Shown: in pieces, positions 34,434-42,755 of the stretch
Layout of the letters: each line of letters opens with the position of its first letter
Numbering within the stretch: the first letter of the stretch is position 1
DNA from: Pseudomonadota bacterium
GTDB taxonomy: Bacteria > Pseudomonadota > Alphaproteobacteria > Rhizobiales > Hyphomicrobiaceae
Assembly: GCA_023412805.1 (NCBI GenBank)
Contig: JAEZRM010000144.1
Location: 62,001 to 126,000, forward strand
Direction of reading: 5' to 3'
Length of the DNA stretch: 64,000 nucleotides
The notes under the pieces: generated by a model
Told to the model about the DNA's origin: nothing
Database searches by the model: none
The model's input: the letters and a program-made list of their open reading frames with translations, nothing else
Made by a program: the position numbers and the translations under genes

Positions 34434-34916
34434 ATGTCCATCAGCGTCCTGGCGCGCCAGCTCATGTCGCAGGAAATCTTCAGGGGGCTCACCCCCCTGC
34501 AGCTCACCGAGGTCGTGCGGCAGGCCGAGCGCATCGTCTACCATCCGGGCGACACGATCGTCGAAGCCGGAACCTCGGGCGATGCGGCCGTGCTCATCGT
34601 CGCTGGTGATGCCGTGCGCTTCCTCGAGGACGAGCCGGCAACAGGCCTCAACGCGCAGGGCATTGCCGCAGGCTCGCTGCTGAGCGAGCTGGCCATGCTG
34701 GTCGATCACGAGCATGGCGCGACCGTCGTAGCCCATACGACCGTGCGTGCACTTCGGATTACACGGGCGGGCCTTCATGCGCAGATGCTGGATGACCCTG
34801 ACCTTGCCGGCCACTTCGTCGATCGTATCACCGAGCGACTGCATCGCGTGGCGGATGAACTGCGTCGCATCGACTATGCCTTCGCAGGGGCAGAAGGCGT
34901 GCCGGCACCCGCGTGA
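34434..34916 (+). CDS. cyclic nucleotide-binding (cNMP) domain protein
   Basis: A 160-residue protein made of one Crp-type cyclic-nucleotide-binding beta-roll (about residues 15-130: HPGDTIVEAGTSGDAAVLIVAGD, then GSLLSELAMLVD, where the usual phosphate-binding GExALL is altered to LSELAML). No helix-turn-helix follows, so it is not a DNA-binding regulator by itself. GGAG lies about eight bases upstream of this ATG; the frame opens earlier with a TTG. It may sense a nucleotide or act only as a structural domain. It is divergent from the ICL/PEPM gene. Confidence 0.8.
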   Translation: MSISVLARQLMSQEIFRGLTPLQLTEVVRQAERIVYHPGDTIVEAGTSGDAAVLIVAGDAVRFLEDEPATGLNAQGIAAGSLLSELAMLVDHEHGATVVAHTTVRALRITRAGLHAQMLDDPDLAGHFVDRITERLHRVADELRRIDYAFAGAEGVPAPA

Positions 34917-34965
34917 AATGCTGGTTGCGCCTCATTATGAGGTGCTTTAGAGAAAGTGCTGCCAG

Positions 34966-35112
34966 AAAATAGAAAAGCGCCCAACCCCGGGGGGAGAGGT
35001 TGGGCGCTGAGCGCTTTTTCGGCGCTTCGCACCGGGAGGGAAGCCGGTGCAGCGGATCGATGTCTTCGGCTAGACGGGGGGCACTGCCGAATGTGTGACA
35101 TCCACCGCTCTA
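34966..35112 (-). ncRNA. candidate trans-acting small RNA with three C-rich hairpin loops
   Basis: On the minus strand a promoter (TTGATT at 35141-35146, TAAATT at 35119-35124, 16-base spacer) would start an RNA of about 147 nt. Hairpin 1 has outer AGCGG/CCGCT, GATGTC/GACATC and TTCGGC/GCCGAA stems and a loop with six C. Hairpin 2 has GCACCGG/CCGGTGC around CTTCCCTC. Hairpin 3 has 11-bp arms AGCGCCCAACC/GGTTGGGCGCT around TCTCCCCCCGG and runs into TTTTCTATTTTC, an intrinsic terminator. CU-rich loops that could pair with Shine-Dalgarno sequences are typical of alphaproteobacterial regulatory RNAs such as the alpha-r14 and AbcR groups. No long reading frame is present. On the plus strand stem 3 may also end the upstream gene. 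Confidence 0.55.
34972..35018 (+). terminator. terminator hairpin after the cNMP-domain gene
   Basis: The 11-bp stem AGCGCCCAACC/GGTTGGGCGCT is followed on the plus strand by GAGCG and five T, and on the minus strand by a broken T tract. It can therefore terminate transcription from both sides. Confidence 0.6.
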
Positions 35113-35118
35113 CAATCG

Positions 35119-35146
35119 AATTTAGTTGCCTGTGGCCGAAAATCAA
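35119..35146 (-). promoter_or_regulatory. promoter of the candidate small RNA
   Basis: TTGATT and TAAATT on the minus strand, 16 bases apart, with the predicted start near 35112. This lies in the AT-richest part of the lolA-cNMP gap. Confidence 0.45.
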
Positions 35147-35245
35147 GGTCCGGCCAGCGCACACTCACGATTCTTTTACTGATTGTTTCAGCCCATCCCG
35201 GCGGTGATTCGCGGCAGGCGCAGCTTTTTCGCTCAACCGATTGAG

Positions 35246-36019
35246 CTACTTCTGTTTTCTGAGCGTTGGGCTGATAACGCGGAACAACTCCAGATCCAGA
35301 TCCTCGGGCCGTGCGAGGTTGGCGACCTCGACCCGCGTATCCGCGCCATGTGAGTCGGTCGTCACCCATTCCCTGAGCTCGAGCTCAGGTGTTTTGGTCA
35401 TAAAGAGCCGAATCTGACCTGGCGCATCTGGGCTCTTGTCCTGCAGCGCGACGATGATCAGATCTTCCATCTCCTGCACGTCGACGATGCTGGCATCCCG
35501 GAGCAGGTCGACGTCCTGGCGCAGCAAGAGCCGGAATGGCGTCTGATCGAGTGCGATCCGGTCATCCGAATGGGCCTCGAGGTCCTGGATCGCGAGCATA
35601 TTGCCGTCGGAGACGATGAGCTGACGGCTCGGGCGATTGTACTCGAACCTAAGCCGGCCCGGCCGCTTGACGTAGAACGTGCCACGCATCCGCTTATTGT
35701 CGGATGTCGTCTGCACGAATGTGCCGCGCAGATTCGCCAGTTCATTGAAATAGCGGCTGACCTTGGTCACGGTCTGGATCTGCTGTGGCTCCAGCGCGAT
35801 GCCGGCGATCGTCGACTCCGGCTTGACCTCGGCGCCCCAGGACGGATTGCCCAACGGACTGCTGGCCGCCGGCTTCCCGGGGTTCTGCGCCGCGGCACTG
35901 TTCGGCCACACGGCGGTCCCCACGAGGGTCCAGGCCAGGGCGGTGGCCGCACACAGGATCGCTGCGCCACGCCCCAGTCCCAGTCCTGCGCGCATACGAA
36001 GCCCCATCAGCGAATTCAT
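35246..36019 (-). CDS. lolA: outer-membrane lipoprotein carrier protein LolA
   Basis: LolA carries lipoproteins across the periplasm to the outer membrane. The 257-residue precursor has a long signal peptide ending SAAAQ (about residue 45). In the mature domain, NELANLRGTFVQTTSD, MRGTFYVKRPGRLRFEYNRP and IVSDGNMLAIQD are the hallmark family segments. The ATG was chosen for AGGGCGG upstream and a sensible signal peptide; the frame stays open for another 160 codons upstream, but that stretch runs antisense to the start of secB and is not LolA-like. It is divergent from secB. Confidence 0.92.
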   Translation of the reverse strand: MNSLMGLRMRAGLGLGRGAAILCAATALAWTLVGTAVWPNSAAAQNPGKPAASSPLGNPSWGAEVKPESTIAGIALEPQQIQTVTKVSRYFNELANLRGTFVQTTSDNKRMRGTFYVKRPGRLRFEYNRPSRQLIVSDGNMLAIQDLEAHSDDRIALDQTPFRLLLRQDVDLLRDASIVDVQEMEDLIIVALQDKSPDAPGQIRLFMTKTPELELREWVTTDSHGADTRVEVANLARPEDLDLELFRVISPTLRKQK

Positions 36020-36199
36020 GCCATCCGCCCTAAAACAGTTCCAGTGCAGCAAACCCATTCCCCCAAGATTGGGACGAGATCTGGGCGCTGGCCGTCGCGC
36101 CCGAGCATTGCGACGTGCCGCCGCGCGTGCTACCCGCCAGATGTGCTGAGCACATGACATCTTAGCTCGTCCACGTCCACTCCAGAGGCGCGCATCACC

Positions 36200-36724
36200 A
36201 TGCCGAAGAAGCCCACACCAACATCCGGCAACGGTCCTGCCGCATCCTCGCCCATGGCCCAGCCACAGCAGGTTCAGGTCCGCATCGCCGGCCAGTACAT
36301 CAAGGATCTGTCCTTCGAAAATCCCAACATCGGCAAGCTGATAACCGCTCCGCCGGAGAGCCCGAACCTCGACGTCGAGATCAACGTCGGTATCACCAAT
36401 CTCGGCCCCAATCTCTACGAATCGGCCATCGAGTTTCAGGCGCGCGCCAAAGCAAAAGATCTCGTGATCTATGAATTCGAGATCGTCTATGCCGGCGCTT
36501 TCCACATCGAGAACGCTCCCGAGCAGGCACTGGAGCCCATGCTCTTCGTGAATTGCCCAGCGCTGCTGTTTCCATTCCTGCGCCGCATCGTCGCCGATAT
36601 GACCCGCGAAGGCGGCTTTCCGCCTCTGCTCCTCGACCCCGTCGATTTCGGCTCGCTCTACATGCGCAAGAAGCAGCTTGGCATGCCGCCGCAGGCTGCG
36701 CCTTCAGGCAGCATTGTTTCCTGA
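36200..36724 (+). CDS. secB: protein-export chaperone SecB
   Basis: SecB is the tetrameric cytosolic chaperone that passes unfolded precursors to SecA. The 174-residue protein has a family core from about residue 25 (VRIAGQYIKDLSFENPN) to 155, including DVEINVGITNL, FHIENAP and NCPALLFPFLRRIVADMTREGGFPPL. It is the only plus-strand gene in the leftward ppsR-lolA run, and its last 21 bases overlap the end of the convergent dnaQ. Confidence 0.97.
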   Translation: MPKKPTPTSGNGPAASSPMAQPQQVQVRIAGQYIKDLSFENPNIGKLITAPPESPNLDVEINVGITNLGPNLYESAIEFQARAKAKDLVIYEFEIVYAGAFHIENAPEQALEPMLFVNCPALLFPFLRRIVADMTREGGFPPLLLDPVDFGSLYMRKKQLGMPPQAAPSGSIVS

Positions 36725-37447
36725 AGTCTCTTCAGCCCGATCAGCGCGATCGAACTTGATCCACAGTGCCTCCGGCCCCAGCGTGTCGACGAAGGCGCGA
36801 TGGGCCGCGATATCCGCTTCGCTCAAGCGTGGTGCAAGCGTGCGCTGCCGCGCACGAACGGTCAGTGTCGTCGCGGTGCCGGCGGAACGCTGCTGGCCGA
36901 TCACAGTCTGAGCCAGACTGAGCGTCGCCTGCCGCTCACCGAGCAGCTCCAGATAGACTTCGGCGAGGAGCCACGAGTCGAGCAGCGCGCCGTGGAAAGT
37001 GCGCTTCGAATTGTCGATCTCATAGCGTTTGCACAACGCATCGAGACTGTTCGGCCCGCCGGGGTATTTGCGTTTGGCCAGCGCCAGCGTATCCACGACC
37101 CGGTCCATGCCGATCGCGGCCTGCCGCAAGCGCTGGAACTCGGCATTGATGAAGCCGATGTCGAAGGCCGCGTTGTGAATGACCAGCGGTGAATCGCCGA
37201 TGAATTCGACGAACGCGGGCGCGATGTCGCGAAATTTCGGCTTGTCACGCAATTGGTCCATCGAGATCCCGTGGATCGCCTGTGCGTCCGGATGAACGTC
37301 GCGATCCTCGGGATGGATGTAGTGATGGAAGGTCTTTTCAGTCGGAATGCGATTGATCAGCTCGATGCATCCAATTTCAATGATACGGTCCCCGCGGCGG
37401 GCGTCGAGACCCGTGGTCTCAGTGTCGAGCACGATCTCGCGCAGCAT
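36704..37447 (-). CDS. dnaQ: DNA polymerase III epsilon subunit (3'-5' proofreading exonuclease)
   Basis: DnaQ proofreads for the replicative polymerase. The 247-residue protein carries the DEDDh exonuclease residues: DTETTGL at the N-terminus, HNAAFDIGF near residue 95, and FHGALLDSWLLAEVYLEL with the catalytic His and final Asp. The C-terminal tail, which in the family contacts the alpha subunit, is present. It lies 27 bases downstream of coaE on the minus strand, in the conserved origin-proximal order. Confidence 0.96.
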   Translation of the reverse strand: MLREIVLDTETTGLDARRGDRIIEIGCIELINRIPTEKTFHHYIHPEDRDVHPDAQAIHGISMDQLRDKPKFRDIAPAFVEFIGDSPLVIHNAAFDIGFINAEFQRLRQAAIGMDRVVDTLALAKRKYPGGPNSLDALCKRYEIDNSKRTFHGALLDSWLLAEVYLELLGERQATLSLAQTVIGQQRSAGTATTLTVRARQRTLAPRLSEADIAAHRAFVDTLGPEALWIKFDRADRAEETSGNNAA

Positions 37448-37474
37448 GGATTGTCTTCCCCGTGAGCTCGGGCA

Positions 37475-38101
37475 TCACGCCCAATGTTTCGCGAACGCCG
37501 TCCCCGTTCGCCCGCTCAACTGGGATATGATTCGATCGATCTGCGCTTCCGTCTCCGGGATACTGCGCGAAGTATCCACAACGAAGTCCGCGCGCCGCCG
37601 CTTTTCCTCGTCCGGCGTCTGCCGTGAGAGGATCTGTTCGAATTTTTCTGCCGTCATACCAGGGCGCTCGAGCACGCGGCTGCGCTGGATCTCCAGTGGC
37701 GCGCTGACGACGATCGTCACATCGACGCGCTTGTCGCCACCGGTTTCGAAAAGCAACGGGATCTCCAGGACGATTTTTTCCGCACCCTTCGCTGCCTTCG
37801 CATGGATTTGATCACGCTCGGTCTGCAGCACGAGCGGATGAACGATCGCTTCGAGCTTCGCATAGGCGCTCGGATCGGCGAGCAGAGCTGCGGCGAGTTT
37901 CTGGCGATCGATGCCGCCATCCCCTGCGATCGTACCGGGAAAAGCCGCCGAGATAGGCCCAACAGCTGCTCCACCGGCTTTGTACAGCTTGTGCACAATG
38001 GAGTCGGCGTCGATCACCGAGACACCGAGCGCGCGAATGCGCGACGCGGCCGTCGATTTCCCCATGCCGATCGAGCCGGTCAAGCCGATGATGAGCATCA
38101 T
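37475..38101 (-). CDS. coaE: dephospho-CoA kinase
   Basis: CoaE phosphorylates dephospho-CoA in the last step of coenzyme A synthesis. The 208-residue P-loop kinase has GLTGSIGMGKST at residues 6-17. It continues with VIDADSIVHKLY, a LEIPLLFETGGDKRVD segment, and SRQTPDEEKRRRADFVVD near the C-terminus. Its ATG overlaps the aroE stop (ATGA), so it is coupled to aroE. An upstream extension of the frame lies inside aroE and is a shadow. Confidence 0.96.
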   Translation of the reverse strand: MMLIIGLTGSIGMGKSTAASRIRALGVSVIDADSIVHKLYKAGGAAVGPISAAFPGTIAGDGGIDRQKLAAALLADPSAYAKLEAIVHPLVLQTERDQIHAKAAKGAEKIVLEIPLLFETGGDKRVDVTIVVSAPLEIQRSRVLERPGMTAEKFEQILSRQTPDEEKRRRADFVVDTSRSIPETEAQIDRIISQLSGRTGTAFAKHWA

Positions 38102-38952
38102 TTCCTCTCTATATCGGCGACGAGGATGTCGCGCAGGGCGGCCGTGACCTCCGGCTGAATGCCGAACCAGCGCGCAAAACCCGGGACCGCCTGATGCAGC
38201 AGCATTCCGAGGCCGTCCACCGCACGATGTCCGCGCCCCCGCGCTGCAGCCAGCAATGGCGTTTCCAGCGGCACATAGACGATATCCGCCACGATCGCGT
38301 CGTGATTGAGCGTCGAAAGATCGAGATCGAGCGGCGCGTTGCCGATCATGCCGAGCGTCGTCGTATTGACGATCACGCTTGCATCCGACACGGCGCGCCC
38401 ACGATCCGTCCATGCCCAGCTCTCGACGCGCGGCCCGAAGTGCGCGACGAGGCTATCCGCCCGCGCCGCCGTCCGGTTGATGAGGCGGACCTTTTCGACG
38501 CCAGCATCCAGAAAGCCGTAAACGATCGCCCGCGCCGCGCCGCCCGCGCCGAAAATCGCGACAGGTGCATCCCGGTCATCCCAGCCGGGCGCGGATTGGG
38601 CGAGATGCGTCATGAAACCATACGTGTCCGTATTGGCGACACACACTCTGGCACCGTCACGCCAGACGGTATTCGCGGCGCCGACCGCCTCGGCGGAAGG
38701 ATCTCGCCAGTCCGCAGCTTCGAATACAGCCTGCTTATGTGGTGCCGTGACATTGCAGCCTTCGAGGCCACGTGATTCGAGCGACCGAATGAAGGCAGGT
38801 GCTTCGCCGGGCGCGACGGCAACGCGGTCATAGCGCCCGGAAATGCCGTACTGCTTCAGCCAGTGGCCATGGATCAGCGGCGAACGCGACTGCTCGATCG
38901 GCCAGCCGATCACGCAGGCCCGCTTCAAATCTCGACTCAAGTCATCCGTCAC
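38098..38952 (-). CDS. aroE: shikimate dehydrogenase
   Basis: AroE reduces 3-dehydroshikimate with NADPH in the shikimate pathway. The 284-residue protein has the substrate-binding SRSPLIHGHW, the catalytic lysine in NVTAPHK (about residue 70, where many have NVTIPFK), the nucleotide site FGAGGAARAIVYG, and the INRTAAR loop. The start is a GTG overlapping the maf stop (GTGA). It is in the leftward run maf-aroE-coaE-dnaQ. Confidence 0.95.
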   Translation of the reverse strand: MTDDLSRDLKRACVIGWPIEQSRSPLIHGHWLKQYGISGRYDRVAVAPGEAPAFIRSLESRGLEGCNVTAPHKQAVFEAADWRDPSAEAVGAANTVWRDGARVCVANTDTYGFMTHLAQSAPGWDDRDAPVAIFGAGGAARAIVYGFLDAGVEKVRLINRTAARADSLVAHFGPRVESWAWTDRGRAVSDASVIVNTTTLGMIGNAPLDLDLSTLNHDAIVADIVYVPLETPLLAAARGRGHRAVDGLGMLLHQAVPGFARWFGIQPEVTAALRDILVADIERK

Positions 38953-39614
38953 GTCGACAAAACTCCACGCTCGCGCAGCTCCTCGAGCAAGGGCAGCAGC
39001 GGCATCCCCAGAATCGTGAAGTAGTCGCCCGCGATCTCATCGAAGAGCTGCACACCCAATCCCTCGAGTTGATACGCGCCGACCGACTCGCACGCGCGTT
39101 CTCCCGCGCGCGTCAGATACTGGCTCAAGAAATCGTCCGAGAAATCGCGCATGCTGAGTTCAGCACTGTCGGTGTACGTCCACTGCACCTCACCATCCAG
39201 AGCAAGCACGACGGATGCATGGAGTTGATGCGTGCGCCCGCGCAAACGCGACAAGTGTACGCGGGCAGCCGCCAGATCCGCCGGTTTCTCGAAGATTTCG
39301 TAGCTCGCCGCGCTCCAGGGCTTGCCTCCGAACTCCATGCGGCGTTCCGTCGCGAGAGCAAGCACCTGATCGCAGCCGATCACCAGCGCATCGGGCAATC
39401 GCACGCTCACGTCGACGGCCTTGGCCGCGGCCAACATTTCCGCGACTTCGATCGGATACTCCTCGTCGAGCGCGCGCTCCGGCTCGAAGCTGGCCCGCAG
39501 GACGACCTCATCGACTGTCGAGGGCATGACATCAAAGGCGAGCCCCGCCTGCTCCAGCATCATCCGACGCGAACGGCTCTGCGAGGCCAATACGACGCGC
39601 AAGCGCTCAGCCAT
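38949..39614 (-). CDS. Maf-family nucleotide pyrophosphatase
   Basis: Maf proteins hydrolyse non-canonical or modified nucleoside triphosphates. The 221-residue protein has the family's N-terminal LASQSRSRRMMLEQAG, followed by VIGCDQVLAL with the catalytic Asp, and SVGAYQLEGLGVQLF near the end. GAGGAAAC precedes this ATG; an ATG at 39650 would add twelve residues inside ppsR. It overlaps ppsR by eight bases and aroE by four. Confidence 0.93.
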   Translation of the reverse strand: MAERLRVVLASQSRSRRMMLEQAGLAFDVMPSTVDEVVLRASFEPERALDEEYPIEVAEMLAAAKAVDVSVRLPDALVIGCDQVLALATERRMEFGGKPWSAASYEIFEKPADLAAARVHLSRLRGRTHQLHASVVLALDGEVQWTYTDSAELSMRDFSDDFLSQYLTRAGERACESVGAYQLEGLGVQLFDEIAGDYFTILGMPLLPLLEELRERGVLST

Positions 39615-40458
39615 CGACCGTTTCCTCGTCGCCGGCATCTTCGCGCTCATGCATGAGCTTGAGGATCGTCGCGGCCGTTTCCTCGATCGAGCGGCGCGTC
39701 ACGTCGATCACGGGCCAGCCATGCCGGGCACACAGGCGCCGTGAATACGCAACCTCCTCGGCAATGCGCGTGCGATCCACATAATCGTCGAGATCGCGAT
39801 CCGACATCATCATCGCGCGGTGGCGACGGATTTCGGCAATGCGGTCAGGGCTCGCAACCAGCCCGACGACGAAAGCCTTGTGCGGTTCGAGCAGCGCAGG
39901 CGCAACGTCGATGCGCGGCACCAGCGGCAGGTTCGTGGTCTTGTAGCCGCGCTGCGCGAGGTAGATGCTGGTCGGGGTCTTCGATGTGCGCGACACACCC
40001 AGAATGACGATATCGGCCTGGTTGAGATCGTCGGGCAGGCGGCCGTCGTCGTGCGCCATGGTGAAGTTCAGCGCATCGATACGCCGGAAGTAGTCGGCAT
40101 CGAGAACGTGCTGGCCGGCGACGATCGGTGTCTTCGGCGCCCCGAGATAACTCTCGAAGATCTTCATGATCGGCTCGAGTACGTGCAGGCAGGGCACGGC
40201 GAGCTCACGGCATCGCTGCTCGAGCGCCGTCTGCAGCGTCTCGTTCACCACGGTGTAAAGCACGATCCCTGGCGCGGACTCGATTTCCTGCAGGACGCGC
40301 TCGAGCTGGCGCTGCGTACGCACCAGCGGATGCACATGCTCGATTGGCCGCACCTGGGCGTACTGCACGGCCGCCGCCTTCGCGATCGTCGTCAGCGTTT
40401 CGCCGGTTGCATCCGAGATCAGGTGCAAGTGGAAGTAGCTCGGCTGGGTGTGGGGCAT
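39607..40458 (-). CDS. pyruvate,phosphate dikinase regulatory protein (DUF299)
   Basis: A bifunctional kinase/pyrophosphorylase of the DUF299 family that switches pyruvate,phosphate dikinase or PEP synthase on and off by threonine phosphorylation. The 283-residue protein starts with FHLHLISDATGETL. It has the P-loop-like GVSRTSKTPTSIYLAQRG at about residues 154-171. In alphaproteobacteria this gene (the RP001-type) sits beside the replication origin, opposite hemE, exactly as here. It is the first gene of the leftward chain ppsR-maf-aroE-coaE-dnaQ. Confidence 0.93.
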   Translation of the reverse strand: MPHTQPSYFHLHLISDATGETLTTIAKAAAVQYAQVRPIEHVHPLVRTQRQLERVLQEIESAPGIVLYTVVNETLQTALEQRCRELAVPCLHVLEPIMKIFESYLGAPKTPIVAGQHVLDADYFRRIDALNFTMAHDDGRLPDDLNQADIVILGVSRTSKTPTSIYLAQRGYKTTNLPLVPRIDVAPALLEPHKAFVVGLVASPDRIAEIRRHRAMMMSDRDLDDYVDRTRIAEEVAYSRRLCARHGWPVIDVTRRSIEETAATILKLMHEREDAGDEETVDG

Positions 40459-40884
40459 TTGTTGATAGAGTTCCGACTTATCCAGCGCGGTGCTGCGGCC
40501 AGCCGCGGCACTCTACACTGTCCACCGATTGGCCAACAGGGCGATCAACAGGCGAGCCGATGGAGGCGCCTCTCGACCCATGCTGTGCGCCGGCCGCCAG
40601 CGGATGTGGTCGCGTCCGATCCTTTTCCAGGCGCCATCCCCAGGCCATTCCGTGCCCGGGCCTTTGCAACTCGCTTTGCAAGCCCATGGCATAAAACGTC
40701 GTTTCTGCGCTAGTAGGGTCCACCGCGGCGACGTACCAGATCTGCACGCAGATTTGCCGCCGCACCGAAGAAGCTGTTGAGACCCTTGTGGCAGCGGACC
40801 AATTCCCGCAACCCACAGCGGTAATAAGAGAAGAAGTAACCTGAAGACTCTGAATTGAAAGATTAAGAGGCAGAGACCCGATCC
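40459..40884. other. predicted chromosomal replication origin (oriC), ppsR-hemE gap
   Basis: The 426-base gap between divergent ppsR (DUF299) and hemE is the position of the origin in Caulobacter and several Rhizobiales. No gene is visible in it. Gene strands switch here: leftward to the left, rightward to the right. An AT-richer, purine-rich tract runs from about 40820 to 40880. Only weak DnaA-box-like sequences are seen (TTATCCAGC near 40479; CTGTCCACC near 40519; TTGTCCACG overlapping the hemE start), plus two CTTTGCAA copies (40662-40669 and 40674-40681). The call therefore rests mainly on gene order. Confidence 0.55.
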
Positions 40885-41937
40885 GTGGACAACTCCGCAT
40901 CCCAGACTCGTCGACGCTTCCTGCAACCGTTCGCTGGCGAAGCTCTCGATCCACCACCCATCTGGCTCATGCGGCAGGCAGGTCGCTATCTGCCCGAGTA
41001 CCGTGAGACGCGGGCCAAGGCGGGTGGTTTTCTGGATCTTTGCTATTCACCGGCACTGGCTGCCGAGGTCACGCTCCAACCCATCCGTCGCTATGGCTTC
41101 GATGCAGCCATCCTGTTCGCGGATATCCTGCTCGTCCCTGATGCGCTTGGCCAAGCGGTGCGCTTCGCCGAAGGCGAAGGCCCGTTGCTCGACCCGATCC
41201 GCACGGCGAAGGATCTCACCCGCTTGTCACCGACGGCGACTCGACCCAAGTTCGAGCGCGTTTTCGAGACGGTCCAGCGCCTGCGCCAGGACCTGCCGGA
41301 CGAGACGGCACTGATCGGCTTTTGCGGGGCACCATGGACGGTCGCGACCTACATGATCGAAGGGCGGGGATCGAAGGATCAGGCCGCCGCGCGCCTCTTT
41401 GCCTATCGCGATCCTGCAGGTTTTCAGAAACTCATGGACCTGCTCGTCGAGACCTCGATCGAGTATCTTTCAGGACAGGTTCGCGCCGGCGCGGATGCGC
41501 TGCAGATCTTCGATACCTGGGCTGGCAGCCTGCCCGATGATCAGTTCGAGCAATGGGTTATCGATCCGACTCGGCGTATCGTCGAAGTCATGCATGAGCG
41601 ACATCCAGATGTGCCCGTCATCGGTTTTCCGCGCGGCGCGCAGGGTTCCGCCCTCTGGTATGTCGGCGAGACGGGTGTCGATGGCATTGGTTGCGATACG
41701 TCCACGCCACCCTACATGATGGCGGAGGCCTTCGAGGACGAGAAGGTGGTCGTGCAGGGTAATCTCGATCCGCTGCTACTGGTTGCCGGCGGCGAGGCTC
41801 TCAAGTCCCGCGTTACGGATATTCTCGAGCTCATGGCCGGAAAGCCCTTCATCTTCAATCTCGGCCACGGCATCGTACCCGAAACTCCTCCAGAGCATGT
41901 AGCCGACCTCGTGCGCTATGTGCGCGGCGGAGCCTAG
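40885..41937 (+). CDS. hemE: uroporphyrinogen decarboxylase
   Basis: HemE removes four carboxyl groups from uroporphyrinogen III to give coproporphyrinogen III in haem synthesis. The 350-residue TIM barrel starts at GTG and holds the signature PPIWLMRQAGRYLPEYRETR, with the substrate-binding arginines, at about residues 24-43. GFCGAPWTVATYMIEGRGSKD follows, with DTWAGSLPDDQF later. hemJ follows after two bases, so the two haem genes are coupled. Confidence 0.97.
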   Translation: MDNSASQTRRRFLQPFAGEALDPPPIWLMRQAGRYLPEYRETRAKAGGFLDLCYSPALAAEVTLQPIRRYGFDAAILFADILLVPDALGQAVRFAEGEGPLLDPIRTAKDLTRLSPTATRPKFERVFETVQRLRQDLPDETALIGFCGAPWTVATYMIEGRGSKDQAAARLFAYRDPAGFQKLMDLLVETSIEYLSGQVRAGADALQIFDTWAGSLPDDQFEQWVIDPTRRIVEVMHERHPDVPVIGFPRGAQGSALWYVGETGVDGIGCDTSTPPYMMAEAFEDEKVVVQGNLDPLLLVAGGEALKSRVTDILELMAGKPFIFNLGHGIVPETPPEHVADLVRYVRGGA

Positions 41938-41939
41938 CG

Positions 41940-42455
41940 GTGAGCTGGGAAAGTCCCGCCGTCAGAGCCGCCGTGGCCCTCGTCGTCACAGGCCTCGTGC
42001 TGGTCCTGGCGATCGCTATTGTGGGCGATGGGTCCTACATGTGGATCAAGGCGGCGCACGTCATCGCCATCATCTCGTGGATGGCGGGCATGCTCTACCT
42101 TCCGCGCCTGTTTGTGTACCACTGCGGGGCCAAGCCCGGCTCGGAACTCTCCGAGACGCTCAAGATCATGGAGCGGCGCCTTCTCAGGGTCATCATCAAC
42201 CCTGCCATGGGATTTTCCTGGGCTCTGGGGCTATGGCTCGCCTGGCGTGGGGGGTATCTCATGGCGGGCTGGTTTCACGCCAAGCTCGCCCTCGTCATTT
42301 TGCTGTCAGGCTTCCATGGCCATCTGTCGGCGGCGGTCCGGCGGTTCGCGGAGGATGCGAATACGGTCCCGGTTCGCCGATGGCGCCTCCTCAATGAGGT
42401 ACCGGCCGTGCTGATGATCGGGATTGTGATCCTCGTGATCGTGAAACCGTTCTAG
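41940..42455 (+). CDS. hemJ: protoporphyrinogen oxidase HemJ
   Basis: HemJ is the membrane protoporphyrinogen IX oxidase found in most alphaproteobacteria. The 171-residue protein has about four or five membrane helices. Residues of note are the conserved His in IKAAHVIAIISWMAGMLYLPRLFVYH and the ERRLLRVIINPAM segment. The C-terminal part is VRRWRLLNEVPAVLMIGIVILVIVKPF. The start is a GTG two bases after the hemE stop, with GGAG upstream. Its pairing with hemE strongly supports the function. Confidence 0.94.
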   Translation: MSWESPAVRAAVALVVTGLVLVLAIAIVGDGSYMWIKAAHVIAIISWMAGMLYLPRLFVYHCGAKPGSELSETLKIMERRLLRVIINPAMGFSWALGLWLAWRGGYLMAGWFHAKLALVILLSGFHGHLSAAVRRFAEDANTVPVRRWRLLNEVPAVLMIGIVILVIVKPF

Positions 42456-42755
42456 GCCCTGCCGGCAATTCGTTCGATTTGTGCCAAAGCAGTGGGCAGA
42501 AACGAAAATTTGAGGATCGCGACAGGTTGCCCCTTTGACTCGGAGGGAACCTCTGAGCTACAGTTGCGTCTATCAGATCGAGTCGCTGCGTCGGCGTGCT
42601 ATCGCTGAGCCACCAGGCGACGAGCCCTAAAATTCCATATCGCATCGGACTCCTGACCTCGGCACCGCCGACCAAGGGTTCCTTTCCGCACATCGCGAAC
42701 CGGCACCCCCGTCCCTCGGCGGTCCCTCGCACCCCTCCCTCCCAACGAGTTTCCA
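42456..42755 (+). promoter_or_regulatory. promoter and long C-rich leader of rho
   Basis: There is no gene in these 300 bases. A promoter is readable as TTGACT (42535-42540) and TACAGT (42559-42564), 18 bases apart, giving a leader of roughly 185 nt. Bases 42701-42744 contain 27 C and only 8 G, which is rut-like. Rho genes are commonly autoregulated by termination in their own leader, so this stretch may be that site. Confidence 0.5.

Noticed and set aside
35225..35262. On the minus strand GTAGCTCAATCGGTTGAGC resembles a tRNA D-arm.
   Set aside because: It covers the lolA stop codon and a chance hairpin. No acceptor stem, anticodon arm or T-arm can be drawn around it.
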